NCBI RefSeq assembly: GCF_003385115.1
Contig: NZ_QUNI01000016.1
Location: forward strand, 1-64,000
Origin: Flavobacterium aquicola
Lineage (GTDB): Bacteria; Bacteroidota; Bacteroidia; Flavobacteriales; Flavobacteriaceae
Length of the DNA stretch: 64,000 nt
Reading direction: 5' to 3'
The position numbers and the translations under genes were made by a program. Of the stretch, positions 24,437 to 32,446 are shown one piece after another. The notes beneath the pieces were generated by a model. That model saw nothing but the letters and a program-made list of their open reading frames with translations. It was not told the DNA's origin and did no database searches. Positions within the stretch are counted from its first letter, which is position 1, and each line of letters starts with the position of its first letter.

Positions 24437-26035
24437 CTACTTTGAATACATAATCTCTTTTTCCCCAAACAAACGTTCGGCAATTATGTTATTAGCCTGA
24501 CAATCCTTTATCAATAAGTCAGACTGAATAATAGGATGAGATTCTGCTGTGTATTTAATACTACTAATAAATTCTAACCAAGGCTCTTGCCCCATTGCGT
24601 ACACATATACTTCTTTTGGATTAAATGCTTGTACTAATCCTTTTCCTCTCTCAAAATTAGAGCCCGCCAATCTACGAGAAGAATCCTTATCTCTTGGCAA
24701 TGGTTCTGTTAACAATGGACCATAAAGCCATGAAAGAGGTGCTCCGTCACATTCCATTCCTAAAAAGATAACATCAACATCTCCAAGTAAAGCTTGTACT
24801 CTCTGGTAAATTTTTGATTCTACATTACAGGAATCGGCAACGAAAACCATTTTAAAATCTCCAACACGTACGTAATGACATATTTTAGCCTGAATATTTA
24901 AATCCGAGTGCTCTCCTATAAATGGAATACCTGTAATAGAACAATCGTGAAATTTAATAGTGTCCATTTCATCAATTTCTACTACATTATCAAACCCAAT
25001 TGAATTGAACATCAATTTCAAACTAGGATCTTGCAAAGTACCATTAGAAGATCTTGGCACGACTACATTTTTTATTTTATGTCTTAAAGGAATAAGAGTT
25101 TCGAATAAAATATGATCCTGATGATTATGCGTAATTAAAACGTAATCAATAGTATCAGGTAAATCCATATCCGAGAATCGATTAACTTCCTGATGATAAC
25201 CATAATAACTGATAATAGGATCTATAAGAATACTTAAATCCTTAGTCTCTACCAATATACATGCATGACCAAAATAGCGCATTCTTACCTTGTCTCCTCT
25301 ATATCTTTCATAAGGTTTAGGGGCATCAGTTGTAAAAAAAGATTCAAAAACTGCCTCCATATCAGCAGGTATATCCAGTTTCTTTTTAATTTTACTAAAT
25401 GATCCTGGAATTCTTCTCATTGTACTGAGTTCATCTAATCCACTGTGGCTAAAAGGTATATTCAAGTGTATTTTATCCTTATCTTCTAAACGTGGTGTGC
25501 TTAAAACAAAAGGCCTTTGGTCATTATCGGTCAGCCACAATAAAATACTTTGTGAAGTTTCTTTATAAAATTCACTATTATATAATAATGGCTCAAAAAA
25601 TCTAAAAGAAGGCTGATTGTTAAGATCGTAAATCAATTCTACATAACCTTTTAACACTTCAGGAACTTCTTCATACAAAGGTTCAAGAGAATATCCTTTT
25701 GCTTTTGCCATTAAGATCAAGTTTAACTCTTTGACCGCTTCACTGAATACGATAAGCTCTTTTTGATTTTCTAAAGTATTGTTACGTAACTGTTCTATCT
25801 CACTTACCCGTTTTCCATCATAATCAATAAAGGGACCTCCTAGCATTTTTGGGTTTTTTACTGCCGCAGCATGTGCTGCAGGAGCCTGAATATAGGAACT
25901 CATTATTTTTAAATGCCTACCCGTAATATTCATAGCTGCTGTTGCCGGAGATATCAAATGACTCCATGCATACCAGTTATCAAATAATGGCTCTATTACT
26001 AAATTTGGTTTCAAATAAACTTGATCTGTATTCAT
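24437..26035 (-). CDS. CmlA-type diiron beta-hydroxylase of carrier-bound amino acids (metallo-beta-lactamase fold)
   Basis: This 532-residue protein has a long N-terminal domain and a metallo-beta-lactamase-fold C-terminal half. His303-Asn-His305-Gln-Asp307-His308 (THNHQDH), Glu375 (GEHSDL) and Asp401 (VADSC) fall exactly two residues before the diiron ligands I remember for chloramphenicol-pathway CmlA (305, 307, 309, 310, 377, 403). CmlA is also ~532 residues. CmlA-type enzymes hydroxylate the beta-carbon of a PCP-tethered amino acid. Which residue is modified here is unknown; it may be one added by the next protein. One further His ligand of CmlA is not obvious: the next His after Asp401 is near residue 500. 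Confidence 0.85.
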   Translation of the reverse strand: MNTDQVYLKPNLVIEPLFDNWYAWSHLISPATAAMNITGRHLKIMSSYIQAPAAHAAAVKNPKMLGGPFIDYDGKRVSEIEQLRNNTLENQKELIVFSEAVKELNLILMAKAKGYSLEPLYEEVPEVLKGYVELIYDLNNQPSFRFFEPLLYNSEFYKETSQSILLWLTDNDQRPFVLSTPRLEDKDKIHLNIPFSHSGLDELSTMRRIPGSFSKIKKKLDIPADMEAVFESFFTTDAPKPYERYRGDKVRMRYFGHACILVETKDLSILIDPIISYYGYHQEVNRFSDMDLPDTIDYVLITHNHQDHILFETLIPLRHKIKNVVVPRSSNGTLQDPSLKLMFNSIGFDNVVEIDEMDTIKFHDCSITGIPFIGEHSDLNIQAKICHYVRVGDFKMVFVADSCNVESKIYQRVQALLGDVDVIFLGMECDGAPLSWLYGPLLTEPLPRDKDSSRRLAGSNFERGKGLVQAFNPKEVYVYAMGQEPWLEFISSIKYTAESHPIIQSDLLIKDCQANNIIAERLFGEKEIMYSK

Positions 26036-26571
26036 AATTATTATTTTATATTTAATTCGCCCTCAAAGGCATCTTATATTCTTTGAACAATAGTTTAAGA
26101 ATAAAAAAATATCCATTTTTTTATTTACGAACATACTTTACTTAATATGCCCAAATTTCAACAAGAATATTTTCAATTACAGAAAAATTCCGTCAGAGTT
26201 AATATTTACAGTAGTATTCTTTTTTATAATAAAAATTCAACTAGCACATTGATTAAAATCAAGAGAGCATGAATTTATAGTGTTCTTAGATTATAGCTTA
26301 CGGAAACTGCAATTAAAAAAGATCTTCAAAAAATAACTTTATTAAAATTCGGTTTAACTATAATCTTTAATTTTCAATCCTTATCGTTTTTTATTATAAA
26401 AAATAATATGTAATTACTTATAATAATGACCAATGATTACTAAATTCCTAAATAAAAAATCTTCATATTACATTAACAAACGTCAATAAATAATATGTTT
26501 CAAGACTATCTTTTAATTTTGTTCTGATATCATTCAAAAATTAACATATAATAATGAATAAATTCATGACT
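26036..26571. other. 536-bp AT-rich gap inside the biosynthetic cluster
   Basis: I checked both strands for short ORFs, including an MbtH-like gene (~70 codons), and found only very short frames with early stops. No TAnnTTTG promoter on the minus strand and no clear terminator hairpin is visible. The gap separates the thioesterase/PPTase pair from the hydroxylase-exporter-synthetase block, so it probably holds the promoter of the latter or a long leader. Confidence 0.6.
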
Positions 26572-27309
26572 CTAATAAATACTGAAAGAACCCATCGCAA
26601 TTTGAGATATTCTTTTTGCAATTGATTCGGCATGTTTAAAAATAAAAAAATGATCTCCTTCTAAAAGTTCAAATGTGCAATTATCACTAGTTTCAGTCTG
26701 CCAGGCCTTCATACCTGATAAAGAAGTTTTTTCATTACCAATACCTATTTCATCCTTACCCATAAAAATATGAATAGGAAAAGTAAAAGGCACTTCCATT
26801 GGTAAATAGTCATAATCCTCAATAGCCTTAAAATCAGATATCATTATAGGATAGTAAAGATCCAAAAGTTCTTTACATTCTAAAATTTCTTTAGGTAGCC
26901 CTCCAATTTTATTAACTTCTTCCCAGAAAAGAGGACTAGGCAGTATCGATTTTTTATTATCAAATCGGTTAAACCCTGGTGCCCCACGTCCTGTAAAAAA
27001 AAGAGCCATTGGTTTATTCATTTTTTTTTCAGTTATTTTCTTTGCCAATTCATATCCTAATAATGTCCCCAGACTGTGTCCATATATAATATAATTTTCG
27101 TCGTGTATATGGGGGATCATTTGACTCAAAAGATCATCTACCATATGATCAATTCTATCCAACAAACTTTCTTTAAAGCGACTGCCTCGTCCTGGAAGTT
27201 CCAAAGTAATCCAATCTATTTTTTTGGGCACATGCTTTTCAATACCATTAAAGCTATATTTATTACCTCCTGCAAATGGGAGAGCTATTACTTTATTGTT
27301 CGTTGCCAT
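26572..27309 (-). CDS. Type II thioesterase (alpha/beta hydrolase) of NRPS/PKS cluster
   Basis: This 245-residue protein begins KVIALPFAGG, has the nucleophile elbow YGHSLG, a Phe-Pro-rich lid region, an acid in MGKDE and the catalytic His in GDHFF. These are the features of stand-alone (type II) thioesterases. Such enzymes clear mis-loaded acyl or acetyl groups from carrier proteins and support assembly-line flux; they are normally not the product-release enzyme. It starts 16 nt after the stop of the PPTase gene on the same strand, so the two are co-transcribed. Confidence 0.92.
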   Translation of the reverse strand: MATNNKVIALPFAGGNKYSFNGIEKHVPKKIDWITLELPGRGSRFKESLLDRIDHMVDDLLSQMIPHIHDENYIIYGHSLGTLLGYELAKKITEKKMNKPMALFFTGRGAPGFNRFDNKKSILPSPLFWEEVNKIGGLPKEILECKELLDLYYPIMISDFKAIEDYDYLPMEVPFTFPIHIFMGKDEIGIGNEKTSLSGMKAWQTETSDNCTFELLEGDHFFIFKHAESIAKRISQIAMGSFSIY

Positions 27310-27325
27310 TAAAAAATCTTTTAAT

Positions 27326-27991
27326 CTATATTAAATTTATATAATTATTTAAAGAATCTAATTCTAAAATCTTTATGTACTTTTCATTAACCAGTTTACT
27401 AGTCGCTATATGACATTTATATTTACTGTCTAACTTAATCTCTTTAAGGAAAAATTTTTTATTCTCAACAATTGCAATATTTTTTGATATTTCAAAAGAT
27501 TTTAGCGGTACAGACAAACCTTTTCCGCCCCCCTTGATCACTGCTTCTTTTTGGGTCCAATAATTATAAAATGAACCCTTTTTATTAAAAGATGTGGAAA
27601 TTTTTATCCATTCTCCCTCTGTCATTTCAGATTGAAAATCTTGTATTTGAATATCACGTTGCAATTCAATATCAATTCCTATATCACAAACATTAGTCAC
27701 AGCACAAACAACAATTTCTCCTGAATGAGAAATATTAAAACAAACTTTATCTTCTCCAAAATAAGGTTTTTTATACTTAGTATATTTTACGCTAGTTTCT
27801 TTATAAGTTCCATTAAAATTATCAGTTCCCCTATAAAGCAATATTCTGCCTAATAATGACAATTGAGCATCCTCCCACCTTTGATAACTTTTTATTTTAT
27901 TCTGAAAATCAATTGGAAATCTTAACAAAAACTCTTGCATCAATTTTTCATGATTATTCTCTGAAATAAAGGCATAATAGATATATATCAT
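27326..27991 (-). CDS. 4'-phosphopantetheinyl transferase, Sfp type
   Basis: This 221-residue protein has the Sfp-family signatures: VCDIGIDIELQRD (Mg2+ and CoA binding) and YWTQKEAVIKGGGKGL (WxxKEA). It should convert the apo carrier domains of the neighbouring synthetases (two ACPs, at least four PCPs) to the holo form using coenzyme A. It is the first gene of the cluster. A TAnnTTTG element lies 65 bp upstream. Confidence 0.92.
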   Translation of the reverse strand: MIYIYYAFISENNHEKLMQEFLLRFPIDFQNKIKSYQRWEDAQLSLLGRILLYRGTDNFNGTYKETSVKYTKYKKPYFGEDKVCFNISHSGEIVVCAVTNVCDIGIDIELQRDIQIQDFQSEMTEGEWIKISTSFNKKGSFYNYWTQKEAVIKGGGKGLSVPLKSFEISKNIAIVENKKFFLKEIKLDSKYKCHIATSKLVNEKYIKILELDSLNNYINLI

Positions 27992-28055
27992 TTTTTCTTA
28001 CAAAATATAAAACAAATAAATTAACTTTATCCTTTTTTTAGTACCATTGACTTAT

Positions 28056-28063
28056 CAAATGTA
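28056..28063 (-). promoter_or_regulatory. Candidate -7 promoter element of the lipopeptide cluster
   Basis: On the minus strand the octamer is TACATTTG, a full match to the Bacteroidetes TAnnTTTG element. A transcript would begin about 58 nt before the PPTase start. No TTG at the proper -33 spacing is present, so support rests on one motif. Confidence 0.35.
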
Positions 28064-28953
28064 ATACAAAGATGATGTAAATCTAGAAGTAATTATCTTA
28101 ATAACAAAATTTTATTATTATTATAAATTTTGTTAAAATATAAATTACGGTCTATTGGCATCAATAAACCAATTAAAATTAAGAATTTTACACTTAATTA
28201 AAATAAAAACATAAGTTTTATAATATATATATTTCGAACTGGTTATATTTAAATTGTTTGATTTATTAAGATGTTTATTGGTTTTTCAACTATGATTCTA
28301 TTAATATATCGTACCAATGTTAATGCAGTTATTTTTGCTAAAATTATTGCTTTAAAACATTCGAAACTTTTATTATAATTTATTTATAATTCTTAAATAG
28401 TCAAATAGTTATAAAAAAAAACAACTCAATTTTTTTTGTTGATACCTAAGGATTTAAAATTTAAGCTTATAATTTTTTTTATAAATACTTTTTTGAATTT
28501 CTAGTTTAATATTCACCGTTTGGAATAGAATACTTTGAGACAAACAACCTCTTTTTCCATGTAATATACACTCAGGCATTTTTTGCTTTATATTCAAAAA
28601 ATGAACTTCAGCTTTCGCAATGTCTAATGAATAGAAAAAAAAAAAAAAAATCCGTTCAATTTATATCCATAAAACCATTGTATTCAGAAGTACCAAAAAT
28701 TATTTGAAAGAACAGTTTCAAACTCATTTTTACAAATTTTAATTCTTTTATGACAAGCAAATTTGCAAACATTCAGCGTACTAGCTATTTCGATGCATCC
28801 ATTTAAAATTCCGAAAGAAACTATAAACTAAATTCTAAACAATGATTTTTTTTGAATTATAGTAAAATTAAAAAAAGAATACACCCTTACCTTAGTTTGA
28901 GAAAATCTTAGAGCAGACACATCTGAAGCAAGATGCTAAAAACTAAAAATCAT

Positions 28954-29000
28954 AAAAAAATCTACAACACCTGATAGTTTGCAGATTTTCTATTTTTTTT
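28954..29000 (+). terminator. Terminator-like hairpin with T run
   Basis: An imperfect stem (AATCT-CAA against TTG-AGATT with one mismatch) is followed on the plus strand by CTATTTTTTTT. A-rich sequence on the other side makes weak action on the minus strand possible. No plus-strand gene directly precedes it. Confidence 0.4.
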
Positions 29001-29199
29001 TAGATCGAACTTAAGATATCTCTCCATTTGTTTGAAGTTAAGTTTTCATCTTTCTCTGTTATAGCAAAAAAAAGATCATGGGTAATTGATTATTTAACTT
29101 AAATAAACTTTCATTTTTTGTCGATATTTTTTCAATTTAAAACCCATTAATTTTTTATTAATCTTACATAAAATAGTTTCTAAATTATTTAGTCAACAT

Positions 29200-29233
29200 A
29201 AAAAACTCTAAATCTTACGATTTAGCGTTTTTT
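29200..29233. terminator. Bidirectional intrinsic terminator downstream of the DUF4833 gene
   Basis: A perfect 7-bp stem CTAAATC / GATTTAG with loop TTAC is flanked by A6C on the left and GT6 on the right. It lies ~200 bp past the stop of the DUF4833 gene on the minus strand and can end that operon's transcript. Confidence 0.65.
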
Positions 29234-29433
29234 ATGGCTTTTCTGTACTACAAATGAAACTAGAAATAATGTACAAATATGCATGTCTCAAATAAAATTA
29301 AGAGAAAATTTAAATTTACAGAGCAATAACTTAACAGAATTTTAGCATCAAAATAAATAAAAAAACTAAGTATTATAATTATCTTAAATTTACCGAATAT
29401 TAAATAATTTATAAACATCCAAGAATAAGCACC

Positions 29434-30012
29434 TTATATCAATAAAATCCTTTCCGTAATTGTTTTATTTGAAGAAGTATCAATTCCGGTAACTTCGGCA
29501 TACTTTACATTGGGTAACCAAAAAGAACCTCCTTCGATACGTACAAATATTTTTTCTACCTGAATTTTTTTCTGATTTACATTTACAAAAACATGATATT
29601 TTTGATCTGAATCTATCTTTTTTAAAGTTAACGGCAGCTTTTTGTACGAAACAAACTGAAGTTCAAACTCCTCATTATTTACTGTTTTACTTTGTATTCC
29701 GTAGGCAAATTTGCGCTGTACATAACTAAAATCTTTTTTTTCTCCTTTCTCAGCGTATCGAATCCAATACGCTTTTATAGGATTGCTTTTGTCTATTTTT
29801 CCATTTTCCTGGTAATTTATAGCATAAATAGCAGTGTTTATATTAGGATCACGCTGAATATAAAACAGCATATTATCTACATTTTTAGGCGTTGGAAAAT
29901 GTAATGGCGACGGATTTTTGGATTGTGCCAATACATTTTGTGAAATCATATTTACTAAGACCGCTATAACGATTAGTAATTTTGTGAAATATTTAAATGA
30001 TAATTTATTCAT
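29434..30012 (-). CDS. DUF4833 family exported protein
   Basis: This 192-residue protein has a signal peptide (Lys-containing start, hydrophobic LLIVIAVLVNMIS, cleavage near VLAQS). The mature part begins FPTPKNVDNMLFYIQRDPNINT, which matches the Bacteroidetes DUF4833 family as I know it. Function is unknown; the family often sits near lipid head-group genes, as here next to a CDP-alcohol phosphatidyltransferase and GtrA. A 211-bp spacer holding a palindromic repeat separates it from GtrA, so it may be the last gene of the operon or have its own transcript. Confidence 0.7.
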   Translation of the reverse strand: MNKLSFKYFTKLLIVIAVLVNMISQNVLAQSKNPSPLHFPTPKNVDNMLFYIQRDPNINTAIYAINYQENGKIDKSNPIKAYWIRYAEKGEKKDFSYVQRKFAYGIQSKTVNNEEFELQFVSYKKLPLTLKKIDSDQKYHVFVNVNQKKIQVEKIFVRIEGGSFWLPNVKYAEVTGIDTSSNKTITERILLI

Positions 30013-30092
30013 GACGAAATATTTGTAAACTTAATTAGATTCTTAATTGTTTTCTTTTTTTGATTATTGTAAAAAAGCAGAAAGTTATCTCT

Positions 30093-30170
30093 CAGCCCCG
30101 ATAGAAGCGACATCCTTTCCTGCCGGGGTTCGGCAGGAAAGATATAGTGGATAGCGGGACCAATCTTCCT
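30093..30170. repeat. Flavobacterium-type intergenic palindromic repeat
   Basis: The segment begins AGCCCCGATAGAAG and ends near GATAGCGGGACCAATC. It contains a 10-bp perfect stem TTTCCTGCCG / CGGCAGGAAA (30116-30140) with loop GGGTT, inside an outer CCCG/CGGG pairing. I recognise this family from many intergenic regions of Flavobacterium genomes; the attribution is from memory. It could act as a terminator or mRNA-end stabiliser between GtrA and DUF4833. Confidence 0.7.
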
Positions 30171-30223
30171 ATAAATGCCTAATATTCTGCTCCAAAAAAT
30201 TAATAATCGAGCTCAGGTTGTAA

Positions 30224-30655
30224 CTAATTTGATTCGATTACATTCTGTTTTTCATTTACTCTAAAAACCCAATATTTAATCAGTGGGTAATTAAATCCAT
30301 AAGAAACAAAACTGTCTGTGATTAATCTTCCGATTCTATAATCGATTTGAAATACTTTCTGCAGAATAAGCGTACCAGATGATTTTAAGGAAATACTCCC
30401 TAATACCACCAGCGCGAACTTAAAAAGCTGACTATTGATGTGGCTGCTATAACCCGATTGATTTTTAAATACCCAAAATCTATTGATGCTGAAATTGATA
30501 ACTGCGCCAACAGTTCCGGAGATTAAAATAGAAAAGGTAAAATGCAGTTTAACTACTTCTGTAAATACAATCATTAAACCATAATCGGTAACTCCGCCTA
30601 AAAATGCAGCAACTTGTGCCTGCAGAAAAGTGTAAATGGACTTTTTCCTAGGCAT
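30224..30655 (-). CDS. GtrA family membrane protein
   Basis: This 143-residue protein has four predicted membrane segments and the GtrA pattern (FLGGVTDYGLMIV, NFSINRFWVFKN). GtrA-like proteins are thought to move lipid-linked sugars or related polyprenyl intermediates across the inner membrane. Its start overlaps the last 8 nt of the CDP-alcohol phosphatidyltransferase gene, so the two are translationally coupled and probably act on the same lipid or glycan. Confidence 0.85.
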   Translation of the reverse strand: MPRKKSIYTFLQAQVAAFLGGVTDYGLMIVFTEVVKLHFTFSILISGTVGAVINFSINRFWVFKNQSGYSSHINSQLFKFALVVLGSISLKSSGTLILQKVFQIDYRIGRLITDSFVSYGFNYPLIKYWVFRVNEKQNVIESN

Positions 30656-31343
30656 AACGGTCTGGGTTTTGATCTCTTATATCACCCAATTTTAAAAGTT
30701 TTATGCTGTCAGCAATATTGATTATCAGTAATAAAACTGTTATTAAGCCAGCCAAATAGGTAATTGATCCATGAAAAACAACTTCTAAAATCAGAATTAA
30801 AGCAATAATAAATCGAAGTTCTGTTGGACCAACAAAGCCGGAATCGATACTGTATTCATTTGTAATTTTGTAACGCAGTTGACTGATGATGATCGACCAG
30901 CCATACAATGCAACAAAAGCAAAAGCTATCATTTTTGTGCCGTTTTTAGCATAAATATAGTAGCCAAAACCTATGAATACAATACCAATCCAATCGGCAA
31001 TAATATCGAGTGCAAAACCATACCAGCGTCGCGGAATATTTCTGTAATAAGCCAGTCTTCCATCTAAAGAATCACCTAACCAATTTACAGCCAAACCGAT
31101 AATACCCAAAAGCAGATACCAATTTGCTACATAAGTTCCTAAAACAAAACCTAAAAAAACCAATCCCGAACCCAATGTACCTAGCAAAGTGAGTACGTTG
31201 GGCGAAATGAATTTAGGCACCTTTGGAAGTAAAAATACAATCGTTAACTGTTCTGCTCTTTTTAAAATATTAGTCCGCTTACGATCTGAGAATGTCCTTT
31301 GTACAATTGCACTATAATCTGCAGTCTGTGTTTCTGTTCCCAT
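30648..31343 (-). CDS. CDP-alcohol phosphatidyltransferase family protein with altered motif
   Basis: This 231-residue integral membrane protein has about six hydrophobic segments. The signature region reads DSLDGRLAYYRNIPRRW, then GFALDIIAD. It keeps all four Asp and both Gly of the family motif DxxDGxxAR...GxxxDxxxD, but Tyr replaces the conserved Arg. Family members transfer a phosphoalcohol from CDP-alcohol to a second alcohol at the membrane. The substrate cannot be told. It begins at TAATG, sharing a base with the stop of a small upstream ORF, and overlaps GtrA downstream. Confidence 0.85.
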   Translation of the reverse strand: MGTETQTADYSAIVQRTFSDRKRTNILKRAEQLTIVFLLPKVPKFISPNVLTLLGTLGSGLVFLGFVLGTYVANWYLLLGIIGLAVNWLGDSLDGRLAYYRNIPRRWYGFALDIIADWIGIVFIGFGYYIYAKNGTKMIAFAFVALYGWSIIISQLRYKITNEYSIDSGFVGPTELRFIIALILILEVVFHGSITYLAGLITVLLLIINIADSIKLLKLGDIRDQNPDRYA

Positions 31344-31468
31344 TAATAACCCAATTCTAGTTTTGTAATTTTCAGCTTTATTTTTCTTTGCGTATTTTTA
31401 AGAAAATCTGTGGTACCTTTTAGTTTACCTGATCTAACCAGATAACTATATGCGATGATAAACAACAT
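31343..31468 (-). CDS. Small coupled ORF, 41 residues, unknown function
   Basis: The frame starts MLFIIAYSYLVRSGKL, a short hydrophobic stretch followed by a strongly basic tail (KNTQRKIKLKITKL). Its ATG lies 2 nt after the stop of the PhyH gene, and its stop overlaps the ATG of the phosphatidyltransferase (TAATG). That tight packing on both sides is typical of a translated ORF, and without it the interval would be an unusual 127-bp hole in the operon. It could be a small membrane-associated subunit or merely a translational bridge. It might also be a remnant of a longer gene. Confidence 0.55.
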   Translation of the reverse strand: MLFIIAYSYLVRSGKLKGTTDFLKNTQRKIKLKITKLELGY

Positions 31469-31470
31469 GA

Positions 31471-32277
31471 TTACTTAACAATTCCAGCAAAACGCTGATA
31501 GAAAACCGTTGGACTATTCTCATTTTTAGGAGCATATTTTCCTGCTATAATTGGAATATAAATCACTCTCCTTCTGCTTTCTTCACCACGAATAGATGAT
31601 TCTGCAACCCTGTGCCACAAACGGCCATCGTGAATGGTTAAATCTCCAGCTTCTGGATTGATAGCAATTTCCTCTGGGTCGGCATTATGATCTAAAAAGT
31701 ATTTTTTACGAAAAAGCATTTGATAAAGACTCTGCTTGTGAGTCCCCGGAATGATTTTAAGACCACCATTTTCGGGTTTTAAAGTACTTAAGTGAATACC
31801 TACATTTAGCATCGGGTTTAATTTTGCACCATAAAAAATATCTCTCAAACCATCTGTATGCCAGCCCATTTTGGCAAACTTACTTTCTGGTCCATTGATA
31901 TAATGATTGAAAACCATTCCGTCTTTTTCTTCGGTGCCTAATCTTGCTCCCTCGCCTGCCAATGGCAATAAACCATCCAATCTTGGATCAAGTAAAAGAC
32001 CGCTTAAGGTTTGATGATGCTGATTGATAAAAGCAAAACGCTGTACAATAGGAGAACCATCTAAATCTTTTCCGTATTTAATTGGAACGCCATTTACTTT
32101 TTCAAGGTTATTGTCAATCCATTTTTGCTCTACTTCTTTCGAAGCATCAATAATAGATGTAACAGTTTCGGGATTTATAAATTTTTTGAAATGGATGAAG
32201 CCATGTTGGTTAAAAAAGGCAATTTGCTCATCAGTTAATTGTTCTGTAAGTGTAAATTTTTTATAAGAAGATATCAT
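31471..32277 (-). CDS. PhyH family Fe(II)/2-oxoglutarate dioxygenase
   Basis: This protein of about 268 residues starts MISSYKKFTLTEQL. It has the metal triad: His-Thr-Asp in GWHTDGLRD and the distal His in DGRLWHRVAES, followed by Arg residues for 2-oxoglutarate. The frame stays open 40 codons further upstream, but that extension (Ala/Cys-rich) is the shifted-frame image of the leader peptide region, so 32277 is chosen. The substrate is unknown; PhyH enzymes hydroxylate lipids and other small molecules. It heads the operon with the small ORF, phosphatidyltransferase and GtrA, and is preceded by a poly-Cys leader ORF and a good promoter. Confidence 0.85.
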   Translation of the reverse strand: MISSYKKFTLTEQLTDEQIAFFNQHGFIHFKKFINPETVTSIIDASKEVEQKWIDNNLEKVNGVPIKYGKDLDGSPIVQRFAFINQHHQTLSGLLLDPRLDGLLPLAGEGARLGTEEKDGMVFNHYINGPESKFAKMGWHTDGLRDIFYGAKLNPMLNVGIHLSTLKPENGGLKIIPGTHKQSLYQMLFRKKYFLDHNADPEEIAINPEAGDLTIHDGRLWHRVAESSIRGEESRRRVIYIPIIAGKYAPKNENSPTVFYQRFAGIVK

Positions 32278-32329
32278 GATAAATAGATTTAATAAATGAA
32301 ATAATGTGTTTGTAATTTTATCTAAGGGA

Positions 32330-32377
32330 TTAGCAGCTGCAACAGCAACAACAGCGCATCCGCATCTTTGCGTGCAT
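32330..32377 (-). CDS. Poly-cysteine leader peptide (15 residues) upstream of the PhyH operon
   Basis: The small ORF reads MHAKMRMRCCCCCSC followed by TAA, so six of its last seven sense codons are Cys. It lies 63 nt downstream of the predicted start site of a strong Bacteroidetes-type promoter and ends 52 nt before the PhyH start, the geometry of a translated leader. Consecutive Cys codons would make translation sensitive to charged Cys-tRNA. Poly-Cys leader ORFs are known as cysteine-responsive attenuators in mycobacteria; a similar role here is inference. A GC-rich self-complementary stretch (GCAGCTGC) lies at its 3' end. No clear terminator is visible between it and PhyH. Confidence 0.65.
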   Translation of the reverse strand: MHAKMRMRCCCCCSC

Positions 32378-32446
32378 TCCGCTTTTAGTAAAACCAAATA
32401 TTTTTCTTTTATTATACATACTCTATCGAATTAGTAGAACTTTAAG

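Larger units (their letters stand above)
27992..29433. other. 1.44-kb gene-free, very AT-rich interval
   Basis: No convincing gene is seen on either strand. On the minus strand two stretches of ~50-70 codons (about 28458-28660 and 28680-28830) read as fairly ordinary protein but are in different frames, have no good starts and are broken by stops. They could be remnants of a decayed gene. The interval also has a run of 16 A at 28635-28650 and two terminator-like hairpins at 28954-29000 and 29200-29233. It separates the lipopeptide cluster from the lipid operon. Confidence 0.6.

Noticed and set aside
24437-26035. Assignment of the MBL-fold protein as a beta-lactamase, lactonase or RNase Z
   Set aside because: The long N-terminal domain, length of 532 and exact ligand spacing fit CmlA-type hydroxylases, and it sits inside an NRPS cluster.
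26036-26571. A hidden MbtH-like gene in the cluster gap
   Set aside because: All Met-initiated frames on both strands end after a few codons.
28440-28840. Short minus-strand reading frames in the AT-rich gap as a functional gene
   Set aside because: Two stretches are in different frames, lack convincing starts and are interrupted by stops; at most a remnant.
32278-32397. 40-codon N-terminal extension of the PhyH protein
   Set aside because: The extension is Ala/Val/Cys-rich and overlaps the poly-Cys leader in another frame; family alignment starts around MISSYKKF, and the promoter-leader geometry favours the internal start.
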